A DNA stretch of 64,000 nucleotides, taken from contig JAGTJL010000022.1 of NCBI GenBank assembly GCA_020746875.1, forward strand, positions 1 through 64,000, written 5' to 3'. The position numbers and the translations under genes were made by a program. How positions within the stretch are numbered: position 1 is the stretch's first letter; each line of letters opens with the position of its first letter. Positions 22,504 through 35,100 of the stretch are shown piece after piece. The stretch is from Rhexocercosporidium sp. MPI-PUGE-AT-0058 (taxonomy: Eukaryota > Ascomycota > Leotiomycetes > Helotiales). The notes below the pieces were generated by a model. That model did not search any database. It was not told the DNA's origin and saw only the letters and a list, made by a program, of their open reading frames with translations.

Positions 22504-25070
22504 ATCGGAAATAAGCTTTCAGAGGATGAGGCTGAGATCAACATCAACCGGTCCAGATCGAGAGAGAATGGGTGGAGGCCTTGAATTTTAGTCTATCTGT
22601 TTTCTTAACGCGAACCAGGCTGTGATAATTTCGAAGCTCTTCAGCGTCTGCAACACCTTCGTAACGACCTACGTACCCTAAAGCGTGTCTTTCGAACCGA
22701 TACCCTCTCGATGCACTCTCATTGCCTGCCATCGCCCGCGTTGACCGCGGAAGCAGTTGCCATGCTTCGGTAAGTCTAGTTAAACAAGAAAATATTGTTT
22801 TCTTCTTCTTTCAGTAGCCTTGAGACTTACCGTTTATCAGCCGTCAGAACACAAGGACACGTCGTTTCCTGGTATTACTGTTCTCCCTCAGTTCGACACC
22901 GCAAACGCGGATCTGGATGACCCAGAACCTTGATACTACTCCTGCAGCGAGGTCCACATTGTAAGGCAAGATGGTAATACTATGAGACATGTCTTGCCAT
23001 GTTTCGACCTGTTCAATAAATGACAAAGCCCGAACCTTGTCTTTTTTTGCACGGGTGCATGAATTTTCCGAATTATTCATCGTGATGCCGTCCCTCAACA
23101 GAAAACCCAAGAACTTTCCCGAAATTCTGTGTTGGTCTAAATAAAAAACCGAAAAATAAAATTTGTCTTAGAGGCAGCTTTCACTGAGATAGCAGAACTC
23201 ATATATGTAAGTTCCCAGAGTATACGGCCTTGTAATGCGATTCCGTGGGGTCTGTTCTCCCGGCTGTAGCGGATCGTTTATCCATAGTTGCTACGATAAA
23301 ACACGAAACCAACTAATCTGTCGCATTGTAGTGCCTCTGAAGGCACCTGCAAGTCATCTCCATAATCCCTCGGCGTGTTACTATCAAACCCGTGGCTGTA
23401 GGAGCAGAAGATATCTGTCTACTACCCACGGGATACCTGGATGTTGGGTGAACCGAACTGTTGTGGGATACGGTGGCTTATGCTTCGAGGCTAGGCAAAT
23501 GTTTTTCTGGCTGGGATTCACGTTTGCAAGGAGGATTTCATGATTTGGTGTATCTCTACCTGACGAAGCTGTATTATAGACGTGGAGGAAGGGAAGAATT
23601 TAAACCAAGTCTTTGGGACCTGATGCTGCTCATTCTAAGAAACAAGGGCTAGAATGATGGAGATCAGCTGGTTATAAATCAATCAATCATCCCCGCACAT
23701 CTCAGTTTCATTGACCATGTTTGTAAAATTTCGTATAATTACCGACAGACCTGAGCTAGAAGTATCATCACGCGTGAACCATTCCAATTTGCGATTCTAC
23801 AGCCATCAGGTGAGAACAGACGAAGAAGCCACAATCACTGCCAAAAGGCCACCGTTTGGAGAACTCGACATTTCACGACCTCTACCAATCATCCTTTCGC
23901 CTTCTTGTCCATTGAAATCTTTCTACGCTCAACGAAATTTGCGCAAAATTTTATTTCTTTGTGAGACGAAATTCTCTACGGAAAGCTCGAGGGCCGATAT
24001 CGTAGGAGTGAAGAAGGTGGTGACCAAGCCAAGCCGTGTTGTATTACCAGACCGAAGTTCAATCTCCCGGACGAGCTTGAATTTTGTGATGACGAAGGCA
24101 AGCTAGCAAGAAAAAGTCAACTTTGAACTTTCCGTCCGAGCATTGAATCTGGAAGCTTACACCATTCAGGAGTTGATTAATCGCGTTGAGGTCTCTGTTG
24201 TCATGACCTATCTGTTCGGCCTGCTTCGTCATCTCGCCCAACTCGATCATTGTATCGTCCCCTACGAAGATCGTGAGATCAGCAACTAACTCGCACCTGC
24301 TTCGTAATGAAAAACGCCTGATGCCCTTGGAATGTATGAAATGGCTACTGCCCCACCTACTTGCATTCCGGAGTGCCCCATTGTGCCAAAGGGTCGGAAA
24401 TCTCATCGACAGGGTCCGCCATATTCTGCCTTATTAGTGAGGATAAAGCTGCAGAACGATCCTTGTTTACTCTGAGGTACAGCAGGCTATCGAGAAAGTC
24501 GAGGTGACGGCCTGGCGTGGAGACGGCAATCTGTGTTGATCGCGCGAGGTGGTGGCGAACAGGGGACAATACGATCAGTGCCGATTAAACACAAAGTCTT
24601 GAGCTTCGAGGCGGGCCAACAATTGAAGAGGGCGAGGAACTACTCGGTAGCAAAGGTGAAAGGCGCCCATCCCATCAGCCTTGCGCCAGGATACCAGCCA
24701 GCCTAGGTCGTGAAGCATAACACCAGGGCACCATTGTCTTGTTCGTGTGTTGAGTCTCACTTGGGCGCCAGGCCCCAGCCAATGTTACTGTCATCTGATG
24801 ATATTCGTTGAGTATCTATGCTATGCTTGCTACAGTACGCTGGCTAGTCGCAAGTATAAGCGAGATCGAACAACAATCTAGTTGGGTTAATACTTGGGGT
24901 ATATCATCGACGTCGCAGCATATCCAACAGAAGATTAGCATGACGACAGATGACAAAGAATAATCTGGACCCAACCCTGTTTATTGAACAGCCGAAACAA
25001 TCAACCGAAGAAAAGAGGCAGGTTGACAATCGAACAATATACATTAATCTTGATGTCGGGAGACATCCAT
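22504..25070. other. Gene-poor region with unassigned short frames
   Basis: Several open frames of 60-130 codons occur on both strands (for example 23711-24106 plus, 24059-24406 minus, 24575-24760 minus). They overlap each other, lack consistent splice-linked extensions and resemble no family I know. The minus strand from 24,760 to 24,060 could be a decayed gene (LHDLGWLVSWRKADGMGAFH near 24,700), but I cannot name it. Confidence 0.35.
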
Positions 25071-25076
25071 ATACCC

Positions 25077-27086
25077 CTACCGACCTGCTTCTATTCTTGA
25101 ATTACTGAAATATCCTTCTTCCTCAACCGGTCTTGCACCATGAACGAGAGTCTTGGTCGTTGTCATAGTCAACTCAAAGGTTTCCCCTGTCTGGGCAGCG
25201 GGTGGAGGGAACGATCTCTCGTAGTTCTGGTAGTTGGGATTGTGAGAGTCAAGGTCAAATACACCAGGAAACTTTCTGGATAAAAAAGAGCGTATGGCAG
25301 GAAGATTCTAAGATAATACGGTTAGCACATGCTGCTTCCATGAATAAGGTAATAGGTGTTAATGATAGGCTAAACCGGCCTTCTACTGCAGAACAAGGAC
25401 GAGCCACGAATGCTTACGGGTACAACTATAGACACGTCTGTGTGCGGAACATTTATCAGTTTATGAAAACAAACAGCAGTAAAAGTCAAATATAAGACGA
25501 AGAAGAAGGCCGCCGTTATCGTCCCCGGGGGGTATGACAGACCACTTAGATTCAGGGGGGCTTACAGGTCTCAATGGCTGTCCAATAAGTGACGTCAACG
25601 AAGGCTCCTGCGGCGAAAGTATTAGCCTCGATTTATTACGAGAAGGAAAAGGGTTTGTACTAGTAGGGTTCCTGCTATCGTCTGTGAATTTCTTCACTGT
25701 AAAAATGCGTACAATCGAACAGACACAGATACTGGAGAGTCAGTGGACATGCGGGAACGATCCATGGTTTGTACGTACAAGAATCCAAGAGAGAACATGA
25801 ACAGAACATGTAACTTCTTCATTAGACTGACCCGTAGCCGAAGAAGCCAGGGGATAGGAAGAAAGAGGATGATGAAATCCTGAATGATGTTTATGGCGGC
25901 GCTCGCATATGACTCTGCATTCAAATCCAAGCACTTGTCTCTTCCGCCATTCGTTTCCCATCCGAAGTAGTTAATCGAGATTGGAACACACTGAAAGAGG
26001 GTTAGTAGCATGAACAGGACAGTGGTTAATATCACCCATGCTAGAATAACATAGCAGGTGTACCGAAACTTCTGGGACGGAAAAATCCTCAAGTAAAAGG
26101 TGATGATCGAAATTTTACAAAGACCAAGAATGAGGACGTAGACAATCTCATCCCAGAAGTATAGCTAAAGACTTTCAGTACTGGACAGGCGAGTGATGGC
26201 AGTGACTGACCCCGAGAGCTAGAGGTAGATTCTCCACACTAGACACCACAATTAGCATGATACACAGATTTCAACTTCAAAACAGTCGACGAAACGGGGA
26301 AAACAATTGCAGCAAAGGGATGTACGACGTACTCCCAAGCATCCAGGCCGAAACCTTCTGCGACAGTAAGAGCTCCGAGTGTGGAGAATATGAGTAAAAA
26401 GAACTGTCTGGTCAGAGCGGCTATCAAACTGGATCTAAGTACGAACATTGACTACGACCATGACCCAGTCATCCTGGTTGAATCTGCCTTCGGCCTTCCA
26501 TCTGAGCAAAAGAAAGTCAGCGACTAAGTCTGTGTGACTCAATACCCAGCTCTGCCGAGGCGTTACCCACGGTTGACTTAAGTGGCCATGGAACTCGTAC
26601 GAGCTGAGAGATTTGCGCTTGAGACGGCGCACTAACCTGAGCCACAGACGGGTATTGACTGAGATTGATGCCAGAGCCCCGAAAGCCACAGTGGAAAGTA
26701 ATTGTGGCTGGCGGGAGTGTCTCTTCCTGGCGCAGAGTTGATTTGTGAGCTTAGTCACTTCTGAAACCCCATTAATGACGTTCCCCAAAAATGTGATTCG
26801 AAGCTTACCCCACGATTCGATCCTAGTACAATTTTGGTTGACGCAATAGTTGGAATTGTCGATTATGGAGGCATCTGTGCAGAGACAGCTAGTTTCAAGG
26901 ACACTTCCATCCCTGGGGATGCAAGTCGATAGACAATCAAGCTGTTGAATATTGTGAGGCGGAGATCTATAAGTGAGGAGTACGCAGACTAACCCCACAT
27001 CTGGGAATCTCATTTCTATACTGTGTGACATTTGTGGGAGCAACACATGGCAGAAGTAGAAGTAAAATACCAACGGCGACTTTCAT
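25077..27086 (-). CDS. CFEM plus rhodopsin-domain (PTH11-like) membrane protein, possibly defective
   Basis: ATG at 27086 opens a signal peptide (MKVAVGILLLLLPCVA) and a Cys-rich CFEM-like segment (PRCGLDCLSTC, CLCTDASIID, CVNQNC). Introns at 26993-26942 (GTTAGT), 26808-26761 (GTAAGC) and 26636-26502 (GTTAGT) keep the frame. Membrane segments follow: LSTVAFGALASISV, FNQDDWVMVVV, FLLIFSTLGALTVAEGFGLDAW, WDEIVYVLILGLCKISIITFYLR, YVILAWVILTTVLF and the GRDKCLDLNAESYASAAIN loop typical of the fungal rhodopsin domain (PF20684). Further introns lie near 25,750 and 25,640, then FVDVTYWTAIET. The tail NLPAIRSFLSRKFPGVF leads to a stop at 25077. The family includes PTH11-like receptors for surface cues. 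A frame slip near 26,440 and missing residues before the tail suggest decay. Confidence 0.6.
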
Positions 27087-28306
27087 AACGACCTCCAGGC
27101 CCAATTGTGCATAGGTGATGCACAGCCTGTAAAGCTAGGGAGGGATTGTAATGTCGTGGCTAAGCCTGAAGATGACTTGATGTTCGAATAAAAAAACCGC
27201 CAGAACTCGACCCCAAACAGGCGGGACAACTCCATATAAAGAGGTCCCGATCCACATTAGAGGGAAAATAAAGTTAGTTTGAGAAAGGTACCCAAGAAGC
27301 TAAAGATCAGCAAAGCGACGAACCGGATGCAAACAATTGAGGAACGCAACGCTGGCTCGGCTAGATTTCTGATTGGATATCAGGATAACCTTTACCCCAA
27401 GAAAGCCTGCTTTGAGAAATGCCAATGAAGCGAGTGTAACATGTCTGTGTACAGGCTAGCGTTATGTAAAAAGACCCGAGAGCCGGGATTATGCTAATGA
27501 TTTGAAACATCGAGTCAGGCCCTTCCTTGATCTAGCATATTGGATACACTAAGAGCGACATCCAGGAAGCTTGACTGACTCATGGTTGACAGCTTACTCC
27601 GACGACGATCTCAAAACTTTTCAATGTAGTGATGTACAGTCTTTGGGCACTGCTACTAGACAACTAGTACTCCCCGATCCAATGATCTGCAAACGGGGTT
27701 TCTCCATACTACAGATAGAGCCATCTGACGAACCGGTTTCTGGGAGTGGAGTTCCTGTCCAGACCATTGAATAAAGGGAGTAAAGCTCGAAATAAAATGT
27801 GCGGAGTAGATTTGGCACGCACTCAGAATTATCAAATGCATGCTCGGTTGATACAGGACGTTGAAGGCCATGATTGCGCTACGAGATGTTTGCTACCAGC
27901 ATGGAATGAACAAAGGTTGTTCTGAGGCTCTTCATCAAGGTACGATCGATCGCGTTATGGCCGATACTTCTAGCTTACGCCTCAGGATAATTGGACCTAA
28001 AGAGCATTTAAAGTGTGGTCATCCCGGGACCGTGTTGCAGAACAACTAAGTGTTCTGCAACAGGCCTTGTGCAGCACACAAGAGGCCATCTAGAAAAACC
28101 GCGCCGAGTAGTTTAGGCTTACCTACCTCCTACTGTACTATGCAGAATGATGTTAATGACAGTTGGGCTCGGACGGAGTGCGAAAACTTAAAGGAAGCGT
28201 GCTAATACCAGTAATTCCGCTTGAGACGGCAATCAATTCTGGAAGAGCCGAGAGGAGAAGCAAAGTTTAGCAAGAAATCAGCAAAGCGGGAAAGCGGGAA
28301 AGCATA
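27087..28306. other. Intergenic region with two adjacent perfect hairpins
   Basis: No convincing gene. The plus-strand frame at 27571-27774 and its minus-strand overlaps show no family. The notable structure is the hairpin pair at 28033-28087. The next transposon begins at 28307. Confidence 0.45.
28033..28087. repeat. Tandem hairpins, possibly an LTR 5' end
   Basis: A perfect 12-bp inverted repeat (TGTTGCAGAACA at 28033-28044, its complement at 28051-28062, 6-nt loop) is followed at once by a second stem at 28063-28087 (GGCCTTGTG...CACAAGAGGCC, one unpaired A). Ascomycete Copia LTRs can begin with this kind of paired palindrome, so a truncated LTR is possible. I found no matching end or target duplication downstream. 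Confidence 0.4.
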
Positions 28307-28339
28307 CAGAGGTCACGGCAAAATGTTATAATAATCCGC

Positions 28340-28924
28340 TAACAGCTTGGCGATGCCAAAGCACTAAAATCAAGTAATTCTTAGCACTCCTCCCCTACTT
28401 AATTTATATAAAAAATCAATGCTTTTTAATATCAAACAATTAGTATACTCTATTTAGGTTCCGTTATTTATTCCCTAAGCCTTCTTTATATTCATTCCCG
28501 CCTTTTAAAGCAATCGCTTTTTAAATATGCCTTAAGATTCTTTCAATCCACCGTTAAATTCGCTCTTAAAAGATATTTTCTTAACACTTTAACTAATTTA
28601 TTTTCATTTGCTTTTGCCCTGTCGCTACTCCGTACTTTATAGTCTCCCTTTTTATTTAAAACCACAGAGGTTCAATTATATTTAGGTCTAGAGAATTAGC
28701 TAGCTAAATCATACACATAATCTCTTAAAGATTATACACTTGCTATTAATATAAGTAAGTATGTGGAAAAGCGTTGTCTTCTTAAACGATTATATTAAGA
28801 CAGTCTTTTTTACACTCTTTTACAAAAGGCAAAAGCTTTTTGTAAAGAATTAGCTTTTAATATCTATACTAATCAATGCCTCCTTTAAAGTCCTAAACAA
28901 GCTTTCCTATAGCTTTCCCCTACT
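28340..28924 (-). pseudogene. Tc1/mariner transposase, downstream part (split)
   Basis: The minus strand continues past Gypsy-2 with EDNAFPHTY near 28,780, then LANSLDLNIIEPLWF near 28,690 and IKRETIKYGVA. The second catalytic Asp (EDNA) and the third (PDLNxxEP in the family, here LDLNIIEP with Pro to Leu) are recognisable. Further stops (RWIERILRHI, AIALKGGNEYKEGLG) run toward the left inverted repeat. Together with 36737-37030 this is one dead transposase gene. Confidence 0.75.
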
Positions 28925-29182
28925 TGTGACGATAGGTGCACTTAGGAGCTTCTCAGCAAGTCAGGGAATCCAGGGGTTCAGAGGTAATTAAGTCATGCCG
29001 AGTCGGACCAGTATTAGAGGGGTTTCGGAGGAGCTTATATATATAAACTTATACTCCTTCTATTCCTTCTTTCCTTTTTTATCTTTTTATTTCCTTTATA
29101 TTAAATCTATTAGCTCTCGATAGCCTTAGCTAAAGTATTATTATATACCTCTTATACCGCTCTCTTAATTAATATCGTTATA
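28925..29182 (+). repeat. Gypsy-2 5' LTR
   Basis: This 258-bp LTR shares GTCATGCCGAGTCGGAC and TTTCGGAGGAGC with its partner. It ends CGTTATA where the 3' LTR ends CGTTACA. Confidence 0.93.
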
Positions 29183-29199
29183 TTAAATAAGAAGATTAC

Positions 29200-32100
29200 T
29201 TTTGCTAAAAACGGCTTTATAATACCTTATTAAAGATTTAATTATTAATATTTTAAAAAATCAAGATTTTAGAAATCTCTTAATAATTAAGAACTAAAGT
29301 TTAGTTTAATATTTTGTAATTAATAACGCCTAAAACAGTCTTCGCTAACTACGCTCTAAATAACCCCCTTTATATAAAGGCCGCTATAAACAGATTTTAA
29401 GAAAGTGTTTTTATTATACCTAAAACCTTATTATTTAAATATAAAACCCCCCCGAATCTACCCCGAGTTAAATACTTATTTTTATTAAAACTTATTATAT
29501 TTTAATTAATTATTAAAAAACCTATTAAATTAAGTCTTTTAATTATTACGACCTCCTTAAAGGCGCCTCCTAATTTAAAAACACTTATTGCCTCGCCTCT
29601 TAAAACTAGCGTCGCTACTTAAAAAAATAAAAGTAAAGCTTAAAATAATATAAATTATAATAACCTTAACGTTTTAAAAGGACTTTTTTTAACTATTAAT
29701 AATTAAATTAAAAATTAAATAAATAAGTAAAAAGAACTTTAATTTAGTCTTATTAAAATTAAAGCTATACTCGTAGCTCTTACTACCCCTTAGCCTAATT
29801 TAATACGACTTAACGACAATCTTAAAGAAGACTTTATTCTTTTTAAGCCTTTCGAACCACCTTAAAGTCGCTTACGAACCCCTATTTCTCTTTTACTTTA
29901 ATTAATGAAATTTAATAAAGGCTCGCCAAGAGGTTATGCCTCTCTTACTCCCGGAGCTCATTTAAGCTCGTTTCGACTTCTTAAGATTTAATTAATAAAA
30001 AAGATTACCTTATTAAATAATAGCTTAAACTCCTCGTTTAAATAATAACGTGCTTTAGTTTAAGACCGCTTAAAAGTGTCACAGGGTGAACAAGCAGGGA
30101 GCAAAAGCAAAGGTATTGTATTGACTGGAACTTGCAGAGCAAGTTCAGGAGAGCCGCAGGCTCTTACATATGAGGTTGAGCCTCATAAATGGAAGGAGCG
30201 AGCTACCGCTCGAAGGAGCTGGTAGCCCCCTGACAAAAAGTTAACGTTAATCTTTATTTAACGAAAAGAGCTCGTCGTGCTTTTATTTAAAGATTAACCA
30301 CCGGAACGACATAATCTTATTTAAAACCTTAATACCTTTTAAAAACTTATTTTTTTAAGACCGTTAAAAAAATGATTATACTCTTAAAATCTTACTTTTT
30401 AACCGGCCATAAAGCGAATAAGTTCCGGTTTACTTTCTACGATTTATATATAAACCCTTATTTTAAGAAGACTTTTATTAAGTTTAAAGTAAGATTTTAA
30501 AGTATTACTATTTAAAGTAGCGTCGTTAAGTTAAAATAGTTATTTTATATATAATAAAAGCTCTTTCTTAAGCTATAAAATAAAACTTTTATTATTAAGT
30601 TAATTTAGGAAAACAATTATAATAAAATGATTTCCTACCTTATTTTATTAAACTTAAAGAACCGCCGAAATCGTATGCTTAACTTAAATTTCATTTTAAT
30701 TTATACCTTAAATATAACTCGGAAGTTATCCGGTTTAAGTTAAACTACTTTTTTTATTTAAAAAACTACCTTCGCTTATTAATCTTTTTTTACTTTATTT
30801 TAACGCTTTTTTACTTTTTAATAATAGTTTATCTCCTTTTTATTACGCTAAAGCTTTATATATTTAAGGCCTTAGACTTTTATAAGCGATAATTTAGTTA
30901 AGTATTATAATTACGGTAAATTTAATTATTATAAAAGCGACTGCCTCGAGACTCTTAAGGTTTAGCTTATAAACGAGGGAATTAAAAAAGAAGGCGTAAA
31001 ATTAAGAAAAGAATAAGAAGAGTTATTAAAAAGACAAATAAAAGAAAACGAAAAAGCTTAAGGAAAGACTTTTTCTTAAGTTTACGTAAATATAATTTAT
31101 TAAAACTTAATTTAAACTCTTTTATAAAAGGAAAGTAATTCTTAGTCTTTTATATTATTAATATAAATAAATGTAACGTTATACTCTCCGCTTTAATAAA
31201 TATTAAAATAAATAATTACTTCTTTATAAATTAAACCTTTTTTGTACGCTTTTTGGAAGCCTTAAAAGTGAAGATTTTATCTCTTTTTTATATTGTCTTA
31301 ATTTATGGTTTTTAAAATTTCGTATATAGCCACGCCTCTTATTATATACGTTTTTATTTAATAATAAACGGCAAACGCGTATATAATTGTCCTTTTGTTA
31401 TATTTAACTTAAGAAATTAAAATATAATAATTAACGTTAAATAAATAAGACACTTTCGCGTTAAACTTAATTTAATTAATAACCGTCTTATATAGCCTTT
31501 TATATACCTACGAACTCCCCGCTAAATAAAAGAGTTAATTATATCGCTCCTTATTAAAGCTAAAGTAAAAACCATTAATTATTATTAATTAAATATTAAC
31601 CGACGTAATTTAATTATAAATTAAATTAATTAAAGACGACGATATTATTAATTTATTATTAATTATATATAAGTATCGACGTTATTAGAGAATCCTTTTA
31701 AGGAATAAAAGCTAAAAACAGCTCCGGAACTCTTATTATTAAAGCCGGTCGGAAAACTAAAAGTAAGAAAGCTTTATTTACGATTACGCCGTCGCCTAGA
31801 ACTTATTATAACTTTATAAAGAACTCCTTTTTTATTTATAAAATTAACGTAAACGTATTTTATTTTAATATAAAAAGTAAAAATATTAAGTTTTTTATAA
31901 TTAATATTTATAAAGTAAATTAAGTCTTATAAAAAAGATATAAAGAAAAGAATTTAAATACTTTTTAAATCGTAGCTAAAAGGCTTTTAAAGCAATATTA
32001 ACTTCTTAAAAAAGCATTTTTTAAGACGGAGTCAAACGTTTTACTACCCTATCGATACTACGATTATAAGATTTAATTAAAAGCTTTATTATTTAATTTT

Positions 32101-35100
32101 TATATTTTTTTATATTATTAATTAATAAAAGAATTAAAAGTATTAAAAGAATACCTTTTAAAAAACCTTAATAAAAGATTTATTAAGACAAGTTAAAGTC
32201 CTTTTGCCTTTCTTATTCTTTTTATAAAGAAAAGTAATAAAAGATTACGTTTTTATATTAATTATTATTATTTAAATGCGCTAACGTAAAAAGACTTATA
32301 TTTTATATCGAGAATCGACAAGCTCCTTTTCCGTATATCGAAAGCTAAAGTGTTTATTAAACTCGATATTCGGGCCGCATTTAATCGCATTTAAATTAAC
32401 CCCGAATTAAAAGAATATATAATCTTTTACATTAAGTATAAAACTTATAAATATAAAGTATTACCTTTTAGACTTTATAACGGATTAAGTACGTATTAAC
32501 GCTATATAAACGACGTATTATTAAATTATTTAAACGACTTTTATATAATATATTTTAATAATATTTTAATTTATTCGGAATTAATAAAAGAGTATAAAGA
32601 ATATATTAAAATAATTTTAAAACGGTTTATAAAAGCTAGCTTATAAGCCGATATTAAGAAGTGTGAATTTCACGTTACTTATATTAAATACTTAGGTTAT
32701 ATTATAATTATAAAAGGAATTAAAGCCGACTTAAAAAAAGTAAAGTTATTACGGAATTAAAAATACTTAAAGACTATTATAATAATAAAGCCTTTCTTAA
32801 GTTTTTGCGGTTTTTATTAATAATTTATTCGTAACTTTAGACTTATTATAAAGCCTCTTTTTACGTTTACTCGACTTACGGTTCTCTGAAATTAGATAAA
32901 AGAATATAAAAAGGCCTTTAAAAAGTTACGGAATTAATTATTAATTATATAAAAGATTTATTATTTTAACTTTAACTTATTAACGCAACTAAAAACTAAC
33001 GCTTTCGATGGAGTAATTATAGGCGTAATTTCTCAATAATACGCTAACGGACTATAATACCTCTTAAGATTCTACTCTTACGTCTTAAATAGCTATAAAC
33101 TTAATTAAGAAATTTATAATAAAAAACTTTATGTAATCGTGGAATTATTTTATAAATAACGTCTTAAACTCATATTTATTCAGACTAAACTCGGAATATA
33201 TTCGGACCACCGATCCTTAGAGTATTTTATAATAATAAAAGTTTTTATAAATAAATAAGTTTAATAAATGGAATTTTTATTTAATTTTAATTTTTAAATT
33301 ATATATATATTAAGTAAATAAAATTAAAAGGCTAATATTTTTAATTAAAGAAAGTAAGATTTAAAAGTTTAAGAAAAAGTAAAATTAAATAGCCGATTTA
33401 AAGTCTTATTTATATTTAATCGCCTTAATCTTAAAATTAATACGGAATTAGCGGATAAGTTTATAATTAACGTTATTTTTCTTTATTTTTTTTCTTTAAA
33501 AACGAAAGACGCCGTTAATAATTCGACTTTAAAGCTACTTAAAACTTTATTTAATTTTATTAAAAAGCTTTATTAAAATAACCGCGAGTCTTTTATAAAA
33601 GAACGGAAGTCCTTACTTAATGATTATATAATAATAAACGGACTTTTATACTTTAAAGGCCGTTTATATATATAAAAGAATACCTCGTTATATATTAAAC
33701 TGATTTAAGAGGCCTATAATTAATTATTTATAGCGTATTTAAGTAGAAAAAGACTTATTAACTCTTTACTTTTAAGTATTATTAGTTTAGAATAAGTTCG
33801 GATTATATTTAATATATAAAAATTATAGAGTTTATTAATATTTTCACTTTAAATAAACTAAATAATAAGAGTTTTTATACTCTTTATTTATTCCTATATA
33901 CTTTATATAATACTTATATATAAATTATAAGGATTTTCTAAAAGATAAACACGGTTTTAATTAAATTTTAATATTTATTAATTGCCTCGGAAAGGATTCC
34001 GTTATAATTCCTTATTATTAAGATATTAACGCTTATGGCATTACTTAATTATTTATTTAATAAATTTACCGATTTAAATATATTTTAAAAATAATTATAT
34101 TTAATTACGGCGCTTAATTTATCTTTTTCTTTTAAAAAGAATTTTGTCGTATTATTAACGTTAAAATTAAGCTTTTTATAACTTATTATAAGAAGACAAA
34201 TAAATAAATAAAGATTATAAATTGCTATATCGATTAAAAGCTTAAACTATTTATTACTTATTATTAAAATAATTAAAATAAGTTAATACTTTTAATCGAT
34301 AGAGCTTAAATATCCCTGCCTTACGAATCTATTAATATAGCTCCGTATTAATTTAAATTCGATATAAAACCACGTAATAATTAAGATTAAAAGACGCTTA
34401 AGGCTATTATTTTATTAAAAAAGCTTAATTACGTTAATATAAAAAAGCTAATTTAATATATAAAATAAGCGTGGAAAATTATTAAAGGAAATATATAAGC
34501 CGCTTAAGACTATATAACCCGCGTAACGAATTAAAAACGGAAGCTTATTAACTAAAAAGTCGAAAAAAAGTCTTTTTATTAATTAAGAACTTTAAGAGCT
34601 ATTGTCTTAATTATAAGCTTATAAATTAATAAAAGGCCCTTTTAAGATTTTAAAAAAAATAAGCTATTTTTATAAATTAAAATTACTTATAAGCTCTTAA
34701 ATATACGACGTATTTATATTAAAACTCCTTTTTAAAAATTTAAAAAACCTTTTATTAAGTCAAGAAATATTAAAACCTCTTTTAAAGGTTATCGAAGGTT
34801 AAAAAGAATAAGAAATCGAGGAAATCCTTAATATTAAACTATATTATAACGTATTTAAATATTAAGTAAAATAATTAAGTTATAACCTTAATTTATAATA
34901 ATATAATACCTTTAATTTAATAAAGTCGCCTTATAAATTAAGAGATTTTTATATAGCGTATTTTAATAAACCGGGACTATCTTAAAACTTATTTAAATAA
35001 CTTAAAGCTTAAGAATTAAGGGAAGATAATTATAATTACTTAAAAGACAATAAATTATAACTTCTTTTCGAGATAATAAAACGACGACGTTAATTAATAA
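29200..35100 (+). pseudogene. Gypsy-2 Gag-Pol with chromodomain, stop-riddled
   Basis: The Gag knuckle at about 30901-30944 reads KYYNYGKFNYYKSDC, with two Cys and the His changed to Tyr. Reverse transcriptase shows KVFIKLDIRAAFNRI near 32,345 and an active-site box read as YFNN near 32,550. RNase H has FDGVIIGVISQ near 33,010. The integrase core has KHGFN and LGKDSVIIPYY near 33,945-34,020. The chromodomain lies near 34,815-34,905, and RDFYIAYFNKPGPS near 34,945 is a tail typical of this Gypsy group. All are interrupted by stops at Gln/Trp-like codons, as expected from RIP. No activity is possible. Confidence 0.83.
30077..30235. mobile_element. 159-bp solo-LTR-like insertion with a chain of hairpins
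   Basis: The segment starts TGTCACAGGG and ends CCCCTGACA, with a perfect 5-bp duplication AAAAG at 30072-30076 and 30236-30240. TG...CA ends and a 5-bp duplication are LTR-retrotransposon traits, so a solo LTR or TRIM-like unit is likely. Unlike the surrounding Gypsy-2 it is GC-rich and not RIP-converted. It contains four perfect hairpins in a row: 30128-30146 (8-bp stem), 30150-30164 (6 bp), 30169-30187 (7 bp) and 30196-30211 (5 bp). Confidence 0.7.

Noticed and set aside
22690..22730. Possible tRNA (GGTTCGAAAGAC on the minus strand)
   Set aside because: A B-box-like string only; no A box and no cloverleaf around it.
27571..27871. Overlapping plus and minus frames around 27.7 kb
   Set aside because: They are mutual shadows with no recognisable protein features.
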